A DNA stretch of 64,000 nt from Globodera rostochiensis (taxonomy: Eukaryota; Nematoda; Chromadorea; Rhabditida; Heteroderidae), in assembly GCA_018350325.1 (NCBI GenBank), contig JAEVLN010000004.1, positions 310,001 through 374,000 of the forward strand. The letters run 5' to 3'. Shown in pieces: positions 24,301 through 36,112 of this stretch. Made by a program: the position numbers and the translations under genes. Under the pieces are notes generated by a model. It did no database searches. It saw only the letters and a list, made by a program, of their open reading frames with translations, and had not been told where the DNA came from. Numbering within the stretch: the stretch's first letter is position 1; every line of letters starts with the position of its first letter.

Positions 24301-24649
24301 ATTTGATCTTATGATTAACAAAGGGGTGGGCGTGCCGACCGAGCGCTATTTAAGGCTGCCGCTGTATCTTTAACTTTTTTCCAATGGCCCGAACCAGTCC
24401 AAAACTGCAAATTTGGACTCCGGGTGGGGGGCAAATTTGGACTCCGGGTGGGGGGCAAATTTGGACTCCGGGTGGGGGGCAAATTTGGACTCCGGGTGAG
24501 GGGGCAAATTTGGACTCCGGGTGGGGGGCAATGAAAGGCTTAGCCCACGTTAGGGGGGGTCCTGGGCGTGAGGTCGTATTTGGCCTCCGGCTATAGTCTT
24601 ATTTGGACTCCGGCCGGAGTCCAAATGGGACCATATGCTGCTTTGACTG

Positions 24650-26282
24650 GGTGCTAGGTCGTTTCGTAAAAACTGCCACCATGGGCGTTTCGTAAATTCG
24701 CCAGGGCGTTTCGTAAATTCGCCAGGTCGTTTCGTAAATCTGCCATTATGGGCGTTTCGTAAATCTGCCACTATGGGCGTTTCGTAAATTCGCCAGGGCG
24801 TTTCGTAAATCTGCCACTATTATATTAATATAATATACATGTCTATATTAAGTGCATACACATTTTTAATCGATCAAAGTATTGTAAACGTCAGATCAGA
24901 AAAATAAATTGAAAGCGAATTTGGTTGAGCTGTATTTTAAGAAAGAAATAAAAACACGCATTGATTTTTTTCTTAAATTTTATAAATTTGATCCGATAAA
25001 AATTTTTAAAAAGTTTGTCCCTTATAAATTGCAAAGAAGCACTGCGGTACATATTGTGGGACCTCATTGTTGGACTCATGTTTAATTGCTCCAGTTATTT
25101 GGTTTTGCAACTTTAAACATGGTTTAAAGAAAACTTGAATTAATAAAATGTTAAATATAGTTGATCATTGTTGTCATGCCCATGATAAGTGCTACATAGA
25201 CCAGTGGCAGAGACGCATTGATTGCGATAATAGTTTTTGCAGCTGTCTTCATGAATTTAATCACCAGGGCTGGCACTTTTAGGCAAATGCCTATTTTTTC
25301 TGCGAACTTGGCACAGTGAGTTAAGCACGAAAAACATCTTTTTAGCTTTATTTGGAGCTTCTAGAGTGGACTTTATAATGCCTATTTATGCCTATTTTGG
25401 GTTTTTTGTGCCTAATGCCTATTTGTGCCTATTTCGACATTTTTGTGCCTATTTCATGCCTATTTTGACATTTTTGGCGATTTTTTTCAAGATTTTGAGA
25501 ATTTTGCAAAAAATGCCAAAAATAAAGTCAAAAATAGCAAGCATGAAAAAAAAATTTTCAAAAGCACCATCACGTGTGGCAAAATTTCGAGAGCGTTTTT
25601 TTCGGCATACAAAAACATTTTTGCAGACAATTGGATGCGCTTTACGCGGAAAATATTGAACAATTTTTGATTTGTAACTGCAATAAGCAGAAATGATCGC
25701 TTATTTTTTGTTTGTTAAAACCTTCGGTAAAAAATTTTATTTGCCTATTTTTGTGCCTATTTGAGGATTTTTGTGCCTATTTCATGCCTATTTTAGAACT
25801 TTTTTGTGCCTATTTAGGCGCCTATTTTGCAATTTTTAGTGCCTAAAAGTGCCAGCCCTGTTAATCACTGTTTTATAACAAAAGTCTGTTTAGTCAATTA
25901 AATTAACATGAATTTATCGTTTAGAGTTTTTTATATTGGTCAGTTCGAATTTTTGGAGAGCAATTCAAAGGGAAGGCAAATTGAATAGAAAGGATAATGG
26001 AAAATTTACTACCTGCATCATTTCTGAATTATATTTTTATATATTTGTTAATAAACTTTTAATTCTTTTTGTTCGGTAAAATGTGTATATATTTATATAT
26101 ATAATAGTGGCGAATTTACGAAACGCCCATAGTGGCAGATTTACGAAACGCCCATAATGGCAGATTTACGAAACGCCCTGGCGAATTTACGAAACGCCCA
26201 TAATGGCGCATTTACGAAACGCCCCTTGATGGCGAATTTACGAAACGCCCATGGTGGCAGTTTTTACGAAACGACCCAGCAC
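24650..26282. mobile_element. Foldback element B with tandem-repeat arms
   Basis: The left arm 24650-24820 and right arm 26107-26282 are inverted and each consists of 19-20-bp tandem units (GGGCGTTTCGTAAATCTGCC and its complement). The outer ends are GGTGCTAGGTCG and CGACCCAGCAC. A perfect 10-bp duplication GCTTTGACTG lies at 24640-24649 and 26283-26292. The centre is AT-rich, has no transposase, and holds a nested hAT-like element. Confidence 0.75.
25265..25860. mobile_element. Non-autonomous hAT-like element nested in element B
   Basis: Ends CAGGGCTGGCACTTTTAGGC and the inverted GTGCCTAAAAGTGCCAGCCC with TG; perfect 8-bp duplication TTAATCAC at 25257-25264 and 25861-25868. Rich in TGCCTATTT repeats on both sides; no coding frame for transposase. 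Confidence 0.75.
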
Positions 26283-26292
26283 GCTTTGACTG

Positions 26293-28150
26293 TTGCGACA
26301 TTCGCCCCGCAGGCATTGGAGCCGCAGGGTAAATGTCAAATTAGCCCTACGCAGCTTGCCTTGCGGCGCAAATGTCGGCCAAGCATTTAGTGCCATGGTC
26401 CATTCAATTTGTTTGAAACAAGCACGCACACTCATTTTTTGGTGTTGGAGCTTTGGGTTACTGACATTTTTGAGATGGAACTCCGGATTGGAGAATTTTT
26501 TTGGCACCCACAGGTGCGCATCCCCACAATTGATCAAGCTAAGGTTTGGCATTCAAAAAATCTCTAAAGCAATGCATTGGGTTGGCATTGAAATTTTCAG
26601 AACCGGCAATAAAAGGCTCTGGCTCTTCTCTTAGAACATGATGACATCAACATTGTTTAGCTAAAATGGTTCAGGAAAAGCTGATGATCGAAAAGAAATG
26701 CCTTTTCAACATAAAATCGAATGGTTCGGCATTGTGAAAGGCTTCAAAAATGGCTCAATAGATCGCTTTTGCATTTTCAACTTTGTGAATTGTATGTTTT
26801 AGGTATTCTAATGAGAGGAATGTTTTTGGTTCGATGGATCGGTGATCAGAATAGATCAGATCGTATGGTCATTGAGAGCCAAGGGTTGGATCAGATCACT
26901 GAGCAAATCACGACGAAATGGAAACGTAAAATCTATTCAAAAATGTCAGCTAGATCAGATCAAATGGGCTGATCACGACGAAACAGCGAATGTACTTACT
27001 GATCAGGAATGTATAAGAACTAGTCAAAAAATGACCGAGCATATCTTTATATGATCCAGATCGGATCTAATTTGTAAGTCGCAGAAAACGCAAGATTAAA
27101 GCATGCCCCTTGCAGGTCAGTTAAATTTTAATTATTCAGTCACCAAAACACCGTAACCAACGCCTCTTCAGTCTCTCATTACCGTACGTAACCAACGCCC
27201 CTTTAGTCTCTCATTACCGTAAACAACGCCCCTTTAGTTTCTCATTACCGTAACCGACGCCCCTTCTGTCTCTCATCACCGTAACCAACACCCCTTTAGT
27301 CTCTCATGCCCCTTTAGTCTCTCATTACCGTAACCAACGCTCTTCAGTCTCTCATTACCGTAACCAACGTCTTAGTCTCTCATTACCGTAACCAACGTCC
27401 CTTAGTCTCTCAGTACCTTAACCAACGTCCCTTTAGTCTCTCATTACAACAAATGCCGTGTTGCCGCTCATTACCGTAACGAACATTGACCATTTGAGAG
27501 CGACATTTGCAAGCCGCAGACTGTACGGCGTCATCGCAATGACTGATCATTAACCGAACGCACTGAGGAGCTGCATTTATTTTCCGATCACCAATTTACT
27601 TATTCCCTTCCCCCCCATATTTGGCCCAAATGCTCGGCACAAAAACTGCTTAATAAATAATATCATTCATTTGCATACAATTTTATATGTCCATTGTGAA
27701 CATTGATTATCATTGATTTGATTATTTTTCGTGTTTATCTATCACTAAAATAATGTTAAAATTAATTTTTGTAGATTTTAAATAATATTACAGCACAAAC
27801 TTCCGGTCGCCTCGATTTCTTTGTGATTCAACCAGAAAAACTTCGTGAAAGTACAGCACGAAGAACGTGGCCTCGGAGAGTTCCTTGAAGAGTTCATAAG
27901 GTACGTGAAGTGAGTTTTTGTTGGAAATTCGAATGGAGCAATTGATTATTGTACAAAGTCGCGGATTTTCATAATTTCGACTGATCAGATGTTTCCTACG
28001 AACTACGCTAATAACAAGATTGCAATCCAGACCGGATTTCTGATCATTTTAATTGCGTTGATCAAGATTTGATCATGATCATTAAAAAAGTGCCGATCTT
28101 GATCAGAAGAGGCTACATATGAACTTTCACTAATCAGATTTGACATTTTC
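26293..28150. other. Intergenic with repeats
   Basis: 26295-26380 is an imperfect palindrome (cgccccgcaggcattg ... cttgccttgcggcgcaaatg), part of which also sits left of element A at 22888-22900. 26830-27070 is rich in GATCAG motifs. 27790-27900 may hold an upstream exon of the gene below (it contains FFVIQPEKLRES in one frame) but the splice phases could not be settled. Confidence 0.4.
27140..27455. repeat. Minisatellite, unit about 30 bp
   Basis: About ten units of CATTACCGTAACCAACGCCC plus CTTTAGTCTCT with small deletions. Confidence 0.85.
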
Positions 28151-28152
28151 AG

Positions 28153-29776
28153 ATCAGAAACGACATGGCCAAGAAGTTGACGATTCTATCGAACAGCTCG
28201 AGCACGGTGAGTTGGAGATGTTGCCTTGGCGTTTAGACAAAATTTCACTAAAATATGCCTTGCCAATTCTTAGATTGTCTCAACGTCAAACAAAGTGCTC
28301 AAAAAGCGTGCCACCGACATTAAAATTGCGTCGCGAAAGGTAAATTAACTTTCAAGAATTATTAATAGTGACAAAAAGACTAATGGGCAAAATGTCTAAT
28401 GACCAAAATGTCAAAAGTCAGTCTAAACCTAAGTGAGCTTAATTTAAATAAATTTGATAAAATAATTTAGTTAAACAACGTAGCCTACAATCTGGCTCCT
28501 GGCTCTATCGTTCCAATCAATCAGAACACGGTAAGTTTTTGTGGCACAAAAAAATGTCAACATCAGACAATCTGTCAATAAACAGAAAAATATTATTAAG
28601 AATAGTTGAAAATAAAAGAATATTTTACTGCCGGATTGTCCCACTGACAAATTGCCCGTTGACGGATTGTCCATTGAGAAATTGTCCGGACATTTTCTAA
28701 ACTAAACGATGTGCCATTTCAGGTTGAAATAGACGAAAAAATATATATCACCAAATGTGTTGACATCAAAATGCCAAAGGCACAGGTCAGCTCATATTGT
28801 TGTTGCCTTTTTAATCTCTCGCATTGTGCCATCATTCTTTACTCACAGAAAGTGCCGTGGGCAATCCGTGCCATTCGTTGCTGCGAGAATATGCCGTGCC
28901 TTCGCAACACAATTTTTGCCGAAGTGTTAGGCCGAGCAGTGCGCAAGTTCGACAACGAACTTTATGAGTGTCGCAAGAATGCTGCTGCGAAGGTAAGCTT
29001 AGACCAATGCAGCCGTTATTGAGACTTTCCCATTTCAGGTCAACGAATTGATGCAGGAAGCTGCACGTGAACGGCTCGAGTTTCGGCAGGAAGTTGCGCG
29101 TGAACGGCTTGAAAATGACGAGTTGAGTGAGGAAGTTGCACGTGAACGGCTTGAAAAGAAGGAGCTGCAACGGTCCAATGCAGAGAAGGACACGAAGATC
29201 GAGCAGCTGCGGATTCAACAGCGTGAAACACAGAATCATATGAATATTGAGGTGAACTGCTCTGGGCATGGAATGGAATCGAACGTCGTCATTCAGCAGA
29301 GGGTAAGTTGTTCATTTTTTGGCAGCGGCTCTGGAGTACGGAATCGGTCGGGAATTGCTAGGCGGTGGCCGACCCCTCGGGACTGATCAGGCCCGGGCTT
29401 GCAAGTACACATACGTGTTGGAAAGTTTTAGAGCTCCCGGAAATCGGAACATTGGATTCTGACAATTTTAAAAAACCAAAAATATGAATCCTTAGGAACC
29501 CGAAATGGGATCCCAATGAAAGATTTCTGTGCCAAAATGACCTTAAATCTGTGAGATCCGGTGTTTCGACGCACCCGACCTTCTGAGTTTCGAGAGTGCC
29601 GGTCCCAAAAGGTTAATTCCCGCCCGATCCGGCGTCCCGGAGATAATTTTCGGCCCGCGTGCAGCCATCGCTGGTGCCGCTTAGCCCATTAATTTGTTTT
29701 TTACTGTGTTTAGACATGCAAATGCCGATGCCATTGCGCCCGTGGAGGTCGTCCTGCACTTAGTGAAGCGGAATGA
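28153..29776 (+). CDS. Multi-exon protein with coiled-coil region, paralogue 1
   Basis: Phase-0 exons 28153-28206, 28274-28339, 28471-28530, 28723-28785, 28849-28992 and 29039-29302, with a likely last exon 29714-29776 (TCKCRCHCARGG, stop 29774-29776). Every boundary is GT..AG. The fourth exon holds KCVDIKMPKAQ and the fifth a short Cys-rich helix (IRCCENMPCLRN, then VRKFDNELYECRKNAAAK). The sixth is a charged coiled coil with the unit EVARERLE repeated three times. I do not recognise the family. The 5' end is open: ATG 28165 in the first exon could start translation, or an upstream exon exists. Exons 2, 4 and 5 have recognisable partners in the damaged copy downstream. An alternative frame of the last exon would run to 29857. 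Confidence 0.6.
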
Positions 29777-30289
29777 ACGCTTTGAGACGGATGCTTCGCG
29801 GACGGATGAAAAAGAAACGCATCGGCGAGGAATGAAAATTCAAAAAAACCCATAGGATATAGTCAACAAATTTCCCCGGAAAAAAAACAAAAAAATTCAA
29901 AAAAACATAAGTCAACAAATTTTCCCGGAAAAAAACAAAAAATTCAAAAAAGAGAAATTTTAAAAAAAAACATTTCTCTATTGACGTCTCATTTGAATGC
30001 GCAGAGCTCGGTATTTTGAACAGTTCGGTTGATTCATGTCCACATGACCGCATTTTGGATGTTCGAGATTTAAAACAATTAAAATTTAATACAAATAAAA
30101 AACAAAAATTCTCGGACATCATCACTGTTAACTCTAATATTAAAAGGAAGTGATCTAAATTAACAATAAAATGCTTTTTGACATGTACATAAAATAAAAT
30201 TGGTTTTCTTAACCATTGAATATTTTTATTTTTGAATTTGTTGATATTTTATTTAATGTTCTCCATTTACCGTTTTCAGGCAGTGAGAG
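29777..30289. other. Intergenic between the two paralogues
   Basis: AT-rich. 29830-29960 has a short tandem duplication (AGTCAACAAATTTCCCCGGA, then the same again with small changes). No gene. Confidence 0.4.
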
Positions 30290-30867
30290 ACAAAATGGGC
30301 AAAAAATGACTCCAGCATTTCGGAACAGCCTGAAGGCGGTGAGTTTTCAATAGAGATCTGACTTGAGGTCCGACCGAGAATCTCGAAAAATCTCAATCGA
30401 AAGATTCGGTCGGTCCGATCTCTAGTTTTCACAATGAATTTTAGGCGATTTTAATCGTCAAAAATGTTACATTCAGTGTGGGTCGGCGTCTCTCAAAAAA
30501 ATGTTCAAAAATGGTGCCAATGCCAACATCAAAATGCCGCAATTCAAGGTGAATTGAAGTGATCAAATCAATCGAATGCATTTATTGCTCGTCTATTCCC
30601 TATGAACTACACTAATAACAAGAACTTTGCAGTTCAACCGCCTTAAAATTCGGTGTCCCGTGCCTTTAGATGGCTCCAAAATCATTGGTCAACCATTTGA
30701 CTCCAACCCGTCCAAGCAGTCTGAAAGCGGTTGTTGAGGCGTTTGATACTATTTGGGGTTAAATTTGGCCTCATTTCAGGGCGTAGCATCCAAAAAAATA
30801 ATCCGCAAATGTGTTGACATCAATATGGTCGCGCCAAAAGTAGTTTAAATATTTTATTTAATGTATT

Positions 30868-31025
30868 TTTTGAGATTGGCGGGAACGGGATTCCCACGGG
30901 ATTCCCGTTCCCGCACTTTTTTGTGCCGAGCGGGATTTTTTAAGGAAACAGGAAAAATAAATCCCGTTTGGGATTCCCGCCCCGTTAGGAGAAATTTCCG
31001 TTCCCGGAACATTTTATTTTACCGG
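30868..31025. repeat. GGGATTCCCGTTCCCG repeat
   Basis: GC-rich, partly palindromic stretch (GGGAACGGGATTCCCACGGG and following), resembling the inner text of the hAT MITEs. It lies in the intron just before the hAT element. Confidence 0.4.
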
Positions 31026-31136
31026 ACTTTTGTTGTTACGAAAAAAAAGTGTGCCACCATCATACACAAAACGGGTCAACTTCGTCCCGCCAACTCCGTC
31101 CCGTTTAAAACAAAAATAATACAGGTCGTTATATTT

Positions 31137-33851
31137 TAGAGTAGGTCGGGACCGGGATCCCGACCGGGACCGGTCGGGAAATTCCCGGTTTTTTGAATCC
31201 CGGTCCCGATCCCGGTCCCGGTTTTTGAAAAATCGTAATCCCGATCCCGGTCCCGGTTTCTGAAAAGGCGAAATCCCGATCCCGGTCCCGGTCGGACCGG
31301 GACTAACCGGGAAAAAAGTACACCCCTAAGGATGAGATTTTTGAGCAAAAAATTTAAAATGCTTCTTAAAAACATTTTCTGGCATTTCGTTGTATAGGTA
31401 ACAAAAACCAAATAAATCTCTTTATTTTTGTTTTACAAAAAATATAACAGAATTTGGTATTTTTTTATAAATTGAAATGATTTCTTTCGTAGAATTGTTT
31501 ATTTTATTATGTCTGAAATCTGGAAATGTTTTGACAAGTGTTCAACCGAAGAAGCAAAATGCAAAATTTTCGAAGAAATTGAGCCGAAAAGATGGCTCGA
31601 CCAAAGGACTGTGGAAGCATTTGGAATCAGCCCACAAAAGGGAATTCCAGGGTTTGAAGGGTATTGATGAGCAAAAAATGCATCAGGTACAGACAAAAAA
31701 GAATTAATATAAAATAAACAATTTCGTAGCAGGAATCAATTTTAAACTTCACCGTCCCGAAAAAGAATTCCGTTGAAGAGGCCGAGGAGCAAATTGCCCG
31801 CATCATGATACGGCAAAACAATTCCTTCTATTTTTTTGAGGACAATGACTTGAAGTCTTTATATGCCAGGGCATATCCAAACCTCCCAGTATTTTTAGGA
31901 AATTTTTAATTGTAAACACGTTTTTTTCAGGCACTCGGCTGCAGAAAACACTTCAGATGTAATGTATTGCCAAGAATGGCTAATGATGTTTGCTCCAGAA
32001 TCAAATCTGGAGTTTTAAACAGCTTTTACGCCATAACGAGTGACGGATGGAGCCAGCCTACAAAATCGCCCCAACTCCAGAGGTGCTTTTAAAATTAATC
32101 AATTAAATAATGGTTGAATTAAGCGTGACTATTCATTGGATCGACAATAATTTTGGCCGCAACGACAATGTACTGGCGTCCTTTCCGATGGACGAGTTCC
32201 GACATACGGGTGAAATTTTGGCCGAAAAAATAACAAATTGCCTGGAAACTCACGGACTTAACACTGAAAAGTTGGTCTGTTGCGTTAGAGACGACGCAAC
32301 CAACATCAGCTGAACGTCTCCAAAAAACAACGTTATGGTAAATGCTAAAATTTAAAATGAACATTTTTTTGATTTTTAGCCAGTTCCAACGCGCTGGAAC
32401 TCAGTATTTCGGATGTTGTCAGCATTTTTGGAGCAAAAAAAGGTTTTACTGTCCATGCAATTTGAGCGAGACCAAGCAGAAGCAGGAATTTTAACAATGC
32501 CAAAGCGCCCAAGACTGGTTGGAATGGAAACGATTCCAACAAATTTGCCTCGAATCGACGCGATGGATTTTGATTGTTTGCGACATGTCTGTCCAATACT
32601 TCGAGTTTTCGACGTCGAAACCCAAAAGGTTTAAAACTACGCCAAATAGAATATTTTATTTCCTATTTTTAGTTCTCAAGGGAGAAATCGACAGCTTCCG
32701 TCGTTTTACCGACTCTAAAAAAAATGAGCGATTTTTTGATTCAAGCAAATATTCCGACAACTTTGGAGCCGTTCGTCAACAAGCTGATCGACTCAATAAG
32801 CGACAGGGTTAGGAAGCTGATTGGAAACAATTTGCTTCGAATTTCAACTCTCCTGGACCCGCGCTTTGCATATGATGAAACAATTTTTTCAAAGACAAAT
32901 TGGGCTCTCATTGAGCAGGATCTCATAGAGTTTGGAAAAAAAGGTTGGATTTGTTTCTTTTGTATTTTCTTGTTGTGTTTTTCAGTTTATAAAGAAAACG
33001 AAGGCCGTGACGACGAAAACGACTTTCAACCTCTTGGTTTCTTGGATGAAACGGACCTATCTGCGGGAGAAAAAAGCGATGAAAGCGTACGATGTAATTT
33101 TTTCCAACTTCTATACATATTGGAAGTGATTAAGTTTCTCAGATGACATTTGGAAACCGAAATCGCCAGGAACTATCTCCGTTCCTTCAACGCTTTCTGG
33201 CGAATTGCAGACGAATTTGACCACACGCATACAGCTCCAATTAGCTTCCTTCAAAGCCTTTGGTCGACCATCAATAGATGCGGACATTTTCAACTGGTGG
33301 GGGTCGAATGGTCAACAGTTTCCTGATTTGGTCGTTCTGGCACGCATTGCCCATTCAGTGCCCGCTACTTCCGTCAGTTCCGAACGGTTGTTCTCGAAGG
33401 CTGGACTCATCTTTAGCAACACACTTCGAAACCGGTACTTACTTATGTTTTTATTTAATATGCCCTGTATTATTTAGCCTTTCGGCGAAAACGGTCGAGA
33501 AAATTTTGGTGGTGAAGGCAAATTTGGACGAGCTTCACCTTGCCCCATCTGCCGAACCTGATCCTGAGAAGGGAGATGATGATGAGACAATCGATGTTGA
33601 AGACAACGAGGAGGATGATTTTGAATAATAAAAAAAATTTTGTTTCACCTTTGATCATTACAAAAAAAAAATTTTTTATTGCCAGTCCCGGTTTTTCCCG
33701 TTTCCCGGTCCCGGTCCCGGTTTTTGAAAAGGCGAAATCCCGATCCCGGTCCCGATTCTTGATGCTGGTCCAGGTCCCGATCCCGGCTTTCACGGTCCCG
33801 GTCAATCCCGGTCCCGGTTTTTCCCAAAAATCCCGGTCCCGACCTACTCTA
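31137..33851 (+). mobile_element. hAT element (defective transposase)
   Basis: Ends TAGAGTAGGTCGGGACCGGG and the inverted CCCGGTCCCGACCTACTCTA, with a perfect 8-bp duplication TTATATTT at 31129-31136 and 33852-33859. The subterminal 200 bp on each side are repeats of ATCCCGGTCCCGGT. Inside are parts of a hAT transposase. The same end sequences recur in many short MITEs of the window, so this is a candidate relative of their source. Confidence 0.85.
31510..33628 (+). pseudogene. hAT transposase, degraded
   Basis: Recognisable parts in order: a BED-type finger (EIWKCFDKCSTEEAKC, then GSTKGLWKHLESAHK, which are in different frames, so a shift lies between about 31560 and 31580); ITSDGWSQPTKSP; SFPMDEFRHTGEILAEK and CVRDDATNIS followed by TGA at 32311-32313; and the C-terminal dimerisation region SVPATSVSSERLFSKAG at about 33350-33410, spliced at 33434-33477 to an acidic tail ending at 33626-33628. 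hAT transposases cut and paste DNA through a DDE-type RNase H fold and dimerise through this C-terminal region. Several introns are plausible, for example 31687-31731. The frame shift and the stop argue that this copy is inactive. Confidence 0.75.
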
Positions 33852-34036
33852 TTATATTTGAGCACATAAATTCAGACAGAAACATGGGCAAGAAGTGCGT
33901 TTGGTTGTGAAAAACAGTTGTGCATTTGCAATACGATTGAAGCCGATCAGTGTGAACGAACAATGCCAAAGTTTGACAACGCACTTTTTGAGAGCAGAGA
34001 AGCGGCGGCACCCAACTCAAACAAAGTCGAACAGTT

Positions 34037-36112
34037 GGTAAAAGGACGATTCGTTCCCGGCCGATTCGTTCCCCCCCGATTCGTTCCCCACCCCCGATTC
34101 GTTCCCTTTACCCCGATTCGTTCCCTTTATCCCGATTCGTTCCCCCTAATAAAAATGTCAAAAATCTAAAAAAATTGTATAAACCACTTGCGAAGATTCA
34201 AAATTCACGTAGGGAGGAACGGAAGAGCAAATGAATATTTATTTGTTTCCTTTTATGTTTAGATGGCTCTTTACAGTAAGCGAATTGGATCCAAAACCTT
34301 AATGATTTCTGATCACCCGGAAAACCCTAACCTTTGCTATAGATGGACCAAAAGCGGAAAACCACACATTTCTGGACTACGCTACGTTTGCGCGGGGTGC
34401 AGAAAACTCAGAGATGTTCAGACTCTTCGCGGACTGGCGAACGCAGACTGTCGTTCATTGTGGATGACACTTCGTGCAAAAACTGCTGTGGCGGATTCTC
34501 CCTACTTCGATGAAATTCTCCTGCGCCATCTGGACGAGGAATTGGCAATCTTCACATCACCACGTCAGCTCCATATGCTGAAGAAGTCAGCGATCATTGT
34601 CTCCGACGGGACCTTCAAACAGGCGCCGAAAGGAATCTACCAAGTATATTTAATTCTAATTTTTTAAAAATTTCTATGAAAATTCAGGTCTATCGCGTGT
34701 TCGGTTTTGCTGGTGGCACACACGCTGTTCCACTTTGCACGGCATTGATGCGAGGAAAAACGCGCATCATTTACGGGCGCTTTTGGTCTCAACTACGTCA
34801 GGAGTTGGAAGCAGCTGACGGTGAATTACAAGTATGTATTTGTTTTGATGAGATTCATCATTTTACAAGAAATTGCAGATTTTTCAAGCCAACTTCGACT
34901 TTGAGCCAGCGTCTGTTGAAGCATTTCGCCAAAATTTTGTCGATTCTCGGGTCAAAATGTGCTGTTTCCATGTCCGACAGGCGCTGCAGAGGCGCATACA
35001 GCGAATGGGACTGGCTCAGCTTTACACCTCGCGTGAGGATGACGGCCTCTGCTTCCAACGACTGATTCGGAAGATCGGCGCACTTCAATTCTGTCCGCCC
35101 AACTACATGAACCGTTCCATTCATGTGCTTCGAGGGATCATCAACGGTAGCGAAATGGAACTTGCTGTCCGTGTGGCGACCAACGACATTTTGGACTACT
35201 ATGTGCAGTTTTATCAAACTACTTTAAAATTAAAAAAAATTTCAGGTGAATACATGGGTGAAGAACAGCATTGGGGCCGAATTTTTCAATCTTTTCGATG
35301 TGCCACGTCACCGCACGATAAACCATGCGGAGAGTTATCACGGAAGGCAGCGTTGGTTCTACCAACCCCATCAACTTTTAGGGCGCTGGATCATCAATTT
35401 TCAGGTTGAAAAATCTTTGTTTTCTTAAAATTTCCTAGAATAGGAGGTCAGTCATGCAGAGGAGGAAACTGCAATGGCGATCGAGGAGGGGCGACAGCAG
35501 CCGAATCAGCCATTGGCCATGACTGCGGAAATCGATGCCGGCATTGAACGTGAAAAGGCGAACGTGTTGGCCTTTCTGAACACGGACTTCGAAGAGGAGC
35601 AATTCGTGGAGACTCTGTCGCGCTATTTCGGACGCATCGGACATCTGATCGGGTTTAATGCACCTCCAATGGTTGAAATAGATGAACAAGCGCAAGAAGC
35701 AGCGGCTTTGGAAGAAGCAGAAGCGAGTCTTGATGAGAGTGGTTTATTTGTTGAATCGATTGATGGAGAAAATATTGCACCAAATTGATTTTTTTGAAAC
35801 TATACAATTATTGATCCAAAATGATATTTTTTCAGTTCAATATCCTCTATTATATACGTTTGTCCCAAAATTCCGGTTTGAAAACAAGATTGCGTGCATA
35901 AATACAAGCTTTCAACAATTTTTTTAGATTTTTGACATTTTTATTAGGGGGAACGAATCGGGGTAAAGAGAACGAATCGGGATAAAGGGAACGAATCGGG
36001 ATAAAGGGAACGAATCGGGATAAAGGGAACGAATCGGGATAAAGGGAACGAATCGGGGGTGGGGAACGAATCGGGGGGGAACGAATCGGCCGGGAACGAA
36101 TCGTCCTCCGTC
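34037..36112 (+). mobile_element. MULE element with subrepeat-built inverted ends
   Basis: Long inverted ends (34044-34180 and 35925-36108) are each made of tandem units of CGATTCGTTCCCTTTATCCC type; the inner part AAAAATGTCAAAAATCTAAA is also inverted. The 9-bp sequence CGAACAGTT flanks it at 34028-34036 and 36113-36121, the size expected for Mutator-like elements. It encloses a complete transposase gene and sits inside a coding exon of paralogue 2. Confidence 0.85.
34263..35788 (+). CDS. MULE transposase
   Basis: Exons 34263-34643, 34688-34831, 34879-35202, 35246-35404 and 35444-35788 are all phase 0 and give 450 residues without a stop. The N-terminal part (CYRWTKSGKPHI, YVCAGCRKL) resembles a FLYWCH-like finger. 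The MULE catalytic core follows: VSDGTFKQAPKGIYQVYRVF with the first Asp, ANFDFEPASVEAF with the second acidic site and VKMCCFHVRQALQRR after it, and TINHAESYHGR with the third (Glu). The enzyme would cut the element ends and insert them, producing 9-bp duplications, acting in the nucleus. The C-terminal 115 residues are acidic. Introns are 44, 47, 43 and 39 bp. The gene looks intact and so possibly active; this is inferred from sequence only. Confidence 0.85.

Larger units (their letters stand above)
22906..24642. mobile_element. Foldback element A with minisatellite arm
   Basis: Terminal text AGCAGCATATGGTCCCATTT at 22906 is exactly inverted at 24623-24642, flanked by TTGACT on both sides (22900-22905, 24643-24648). 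Inside the ends is TTTGGACTCCGGCCGGAGTC, then on the left a 23-bp minisatellite (about 24 units of GACCATAGCCGGAGGCCAAA plus TAA) of which the right arm keeps only one unit. Farther in, 23510-23600 and 24410-24580 are also inverted copies (ggcttagcccacgttagg). The core has three 118-bp direct repeats. No transposase frame. Confidence 0.7.

Noticed and set aside
23549..24321. Minus frames of 135-239 codons through three 118-bp repeats
   Set aside because: Repeat-derived inside a foldback element; competing frames are equally long.
25366..25670. Frames of about 80-97 codons with PIYAYFG repeats
   Set aside because: Formed by TGCCTATTT repeats within the nested hAT-like element.
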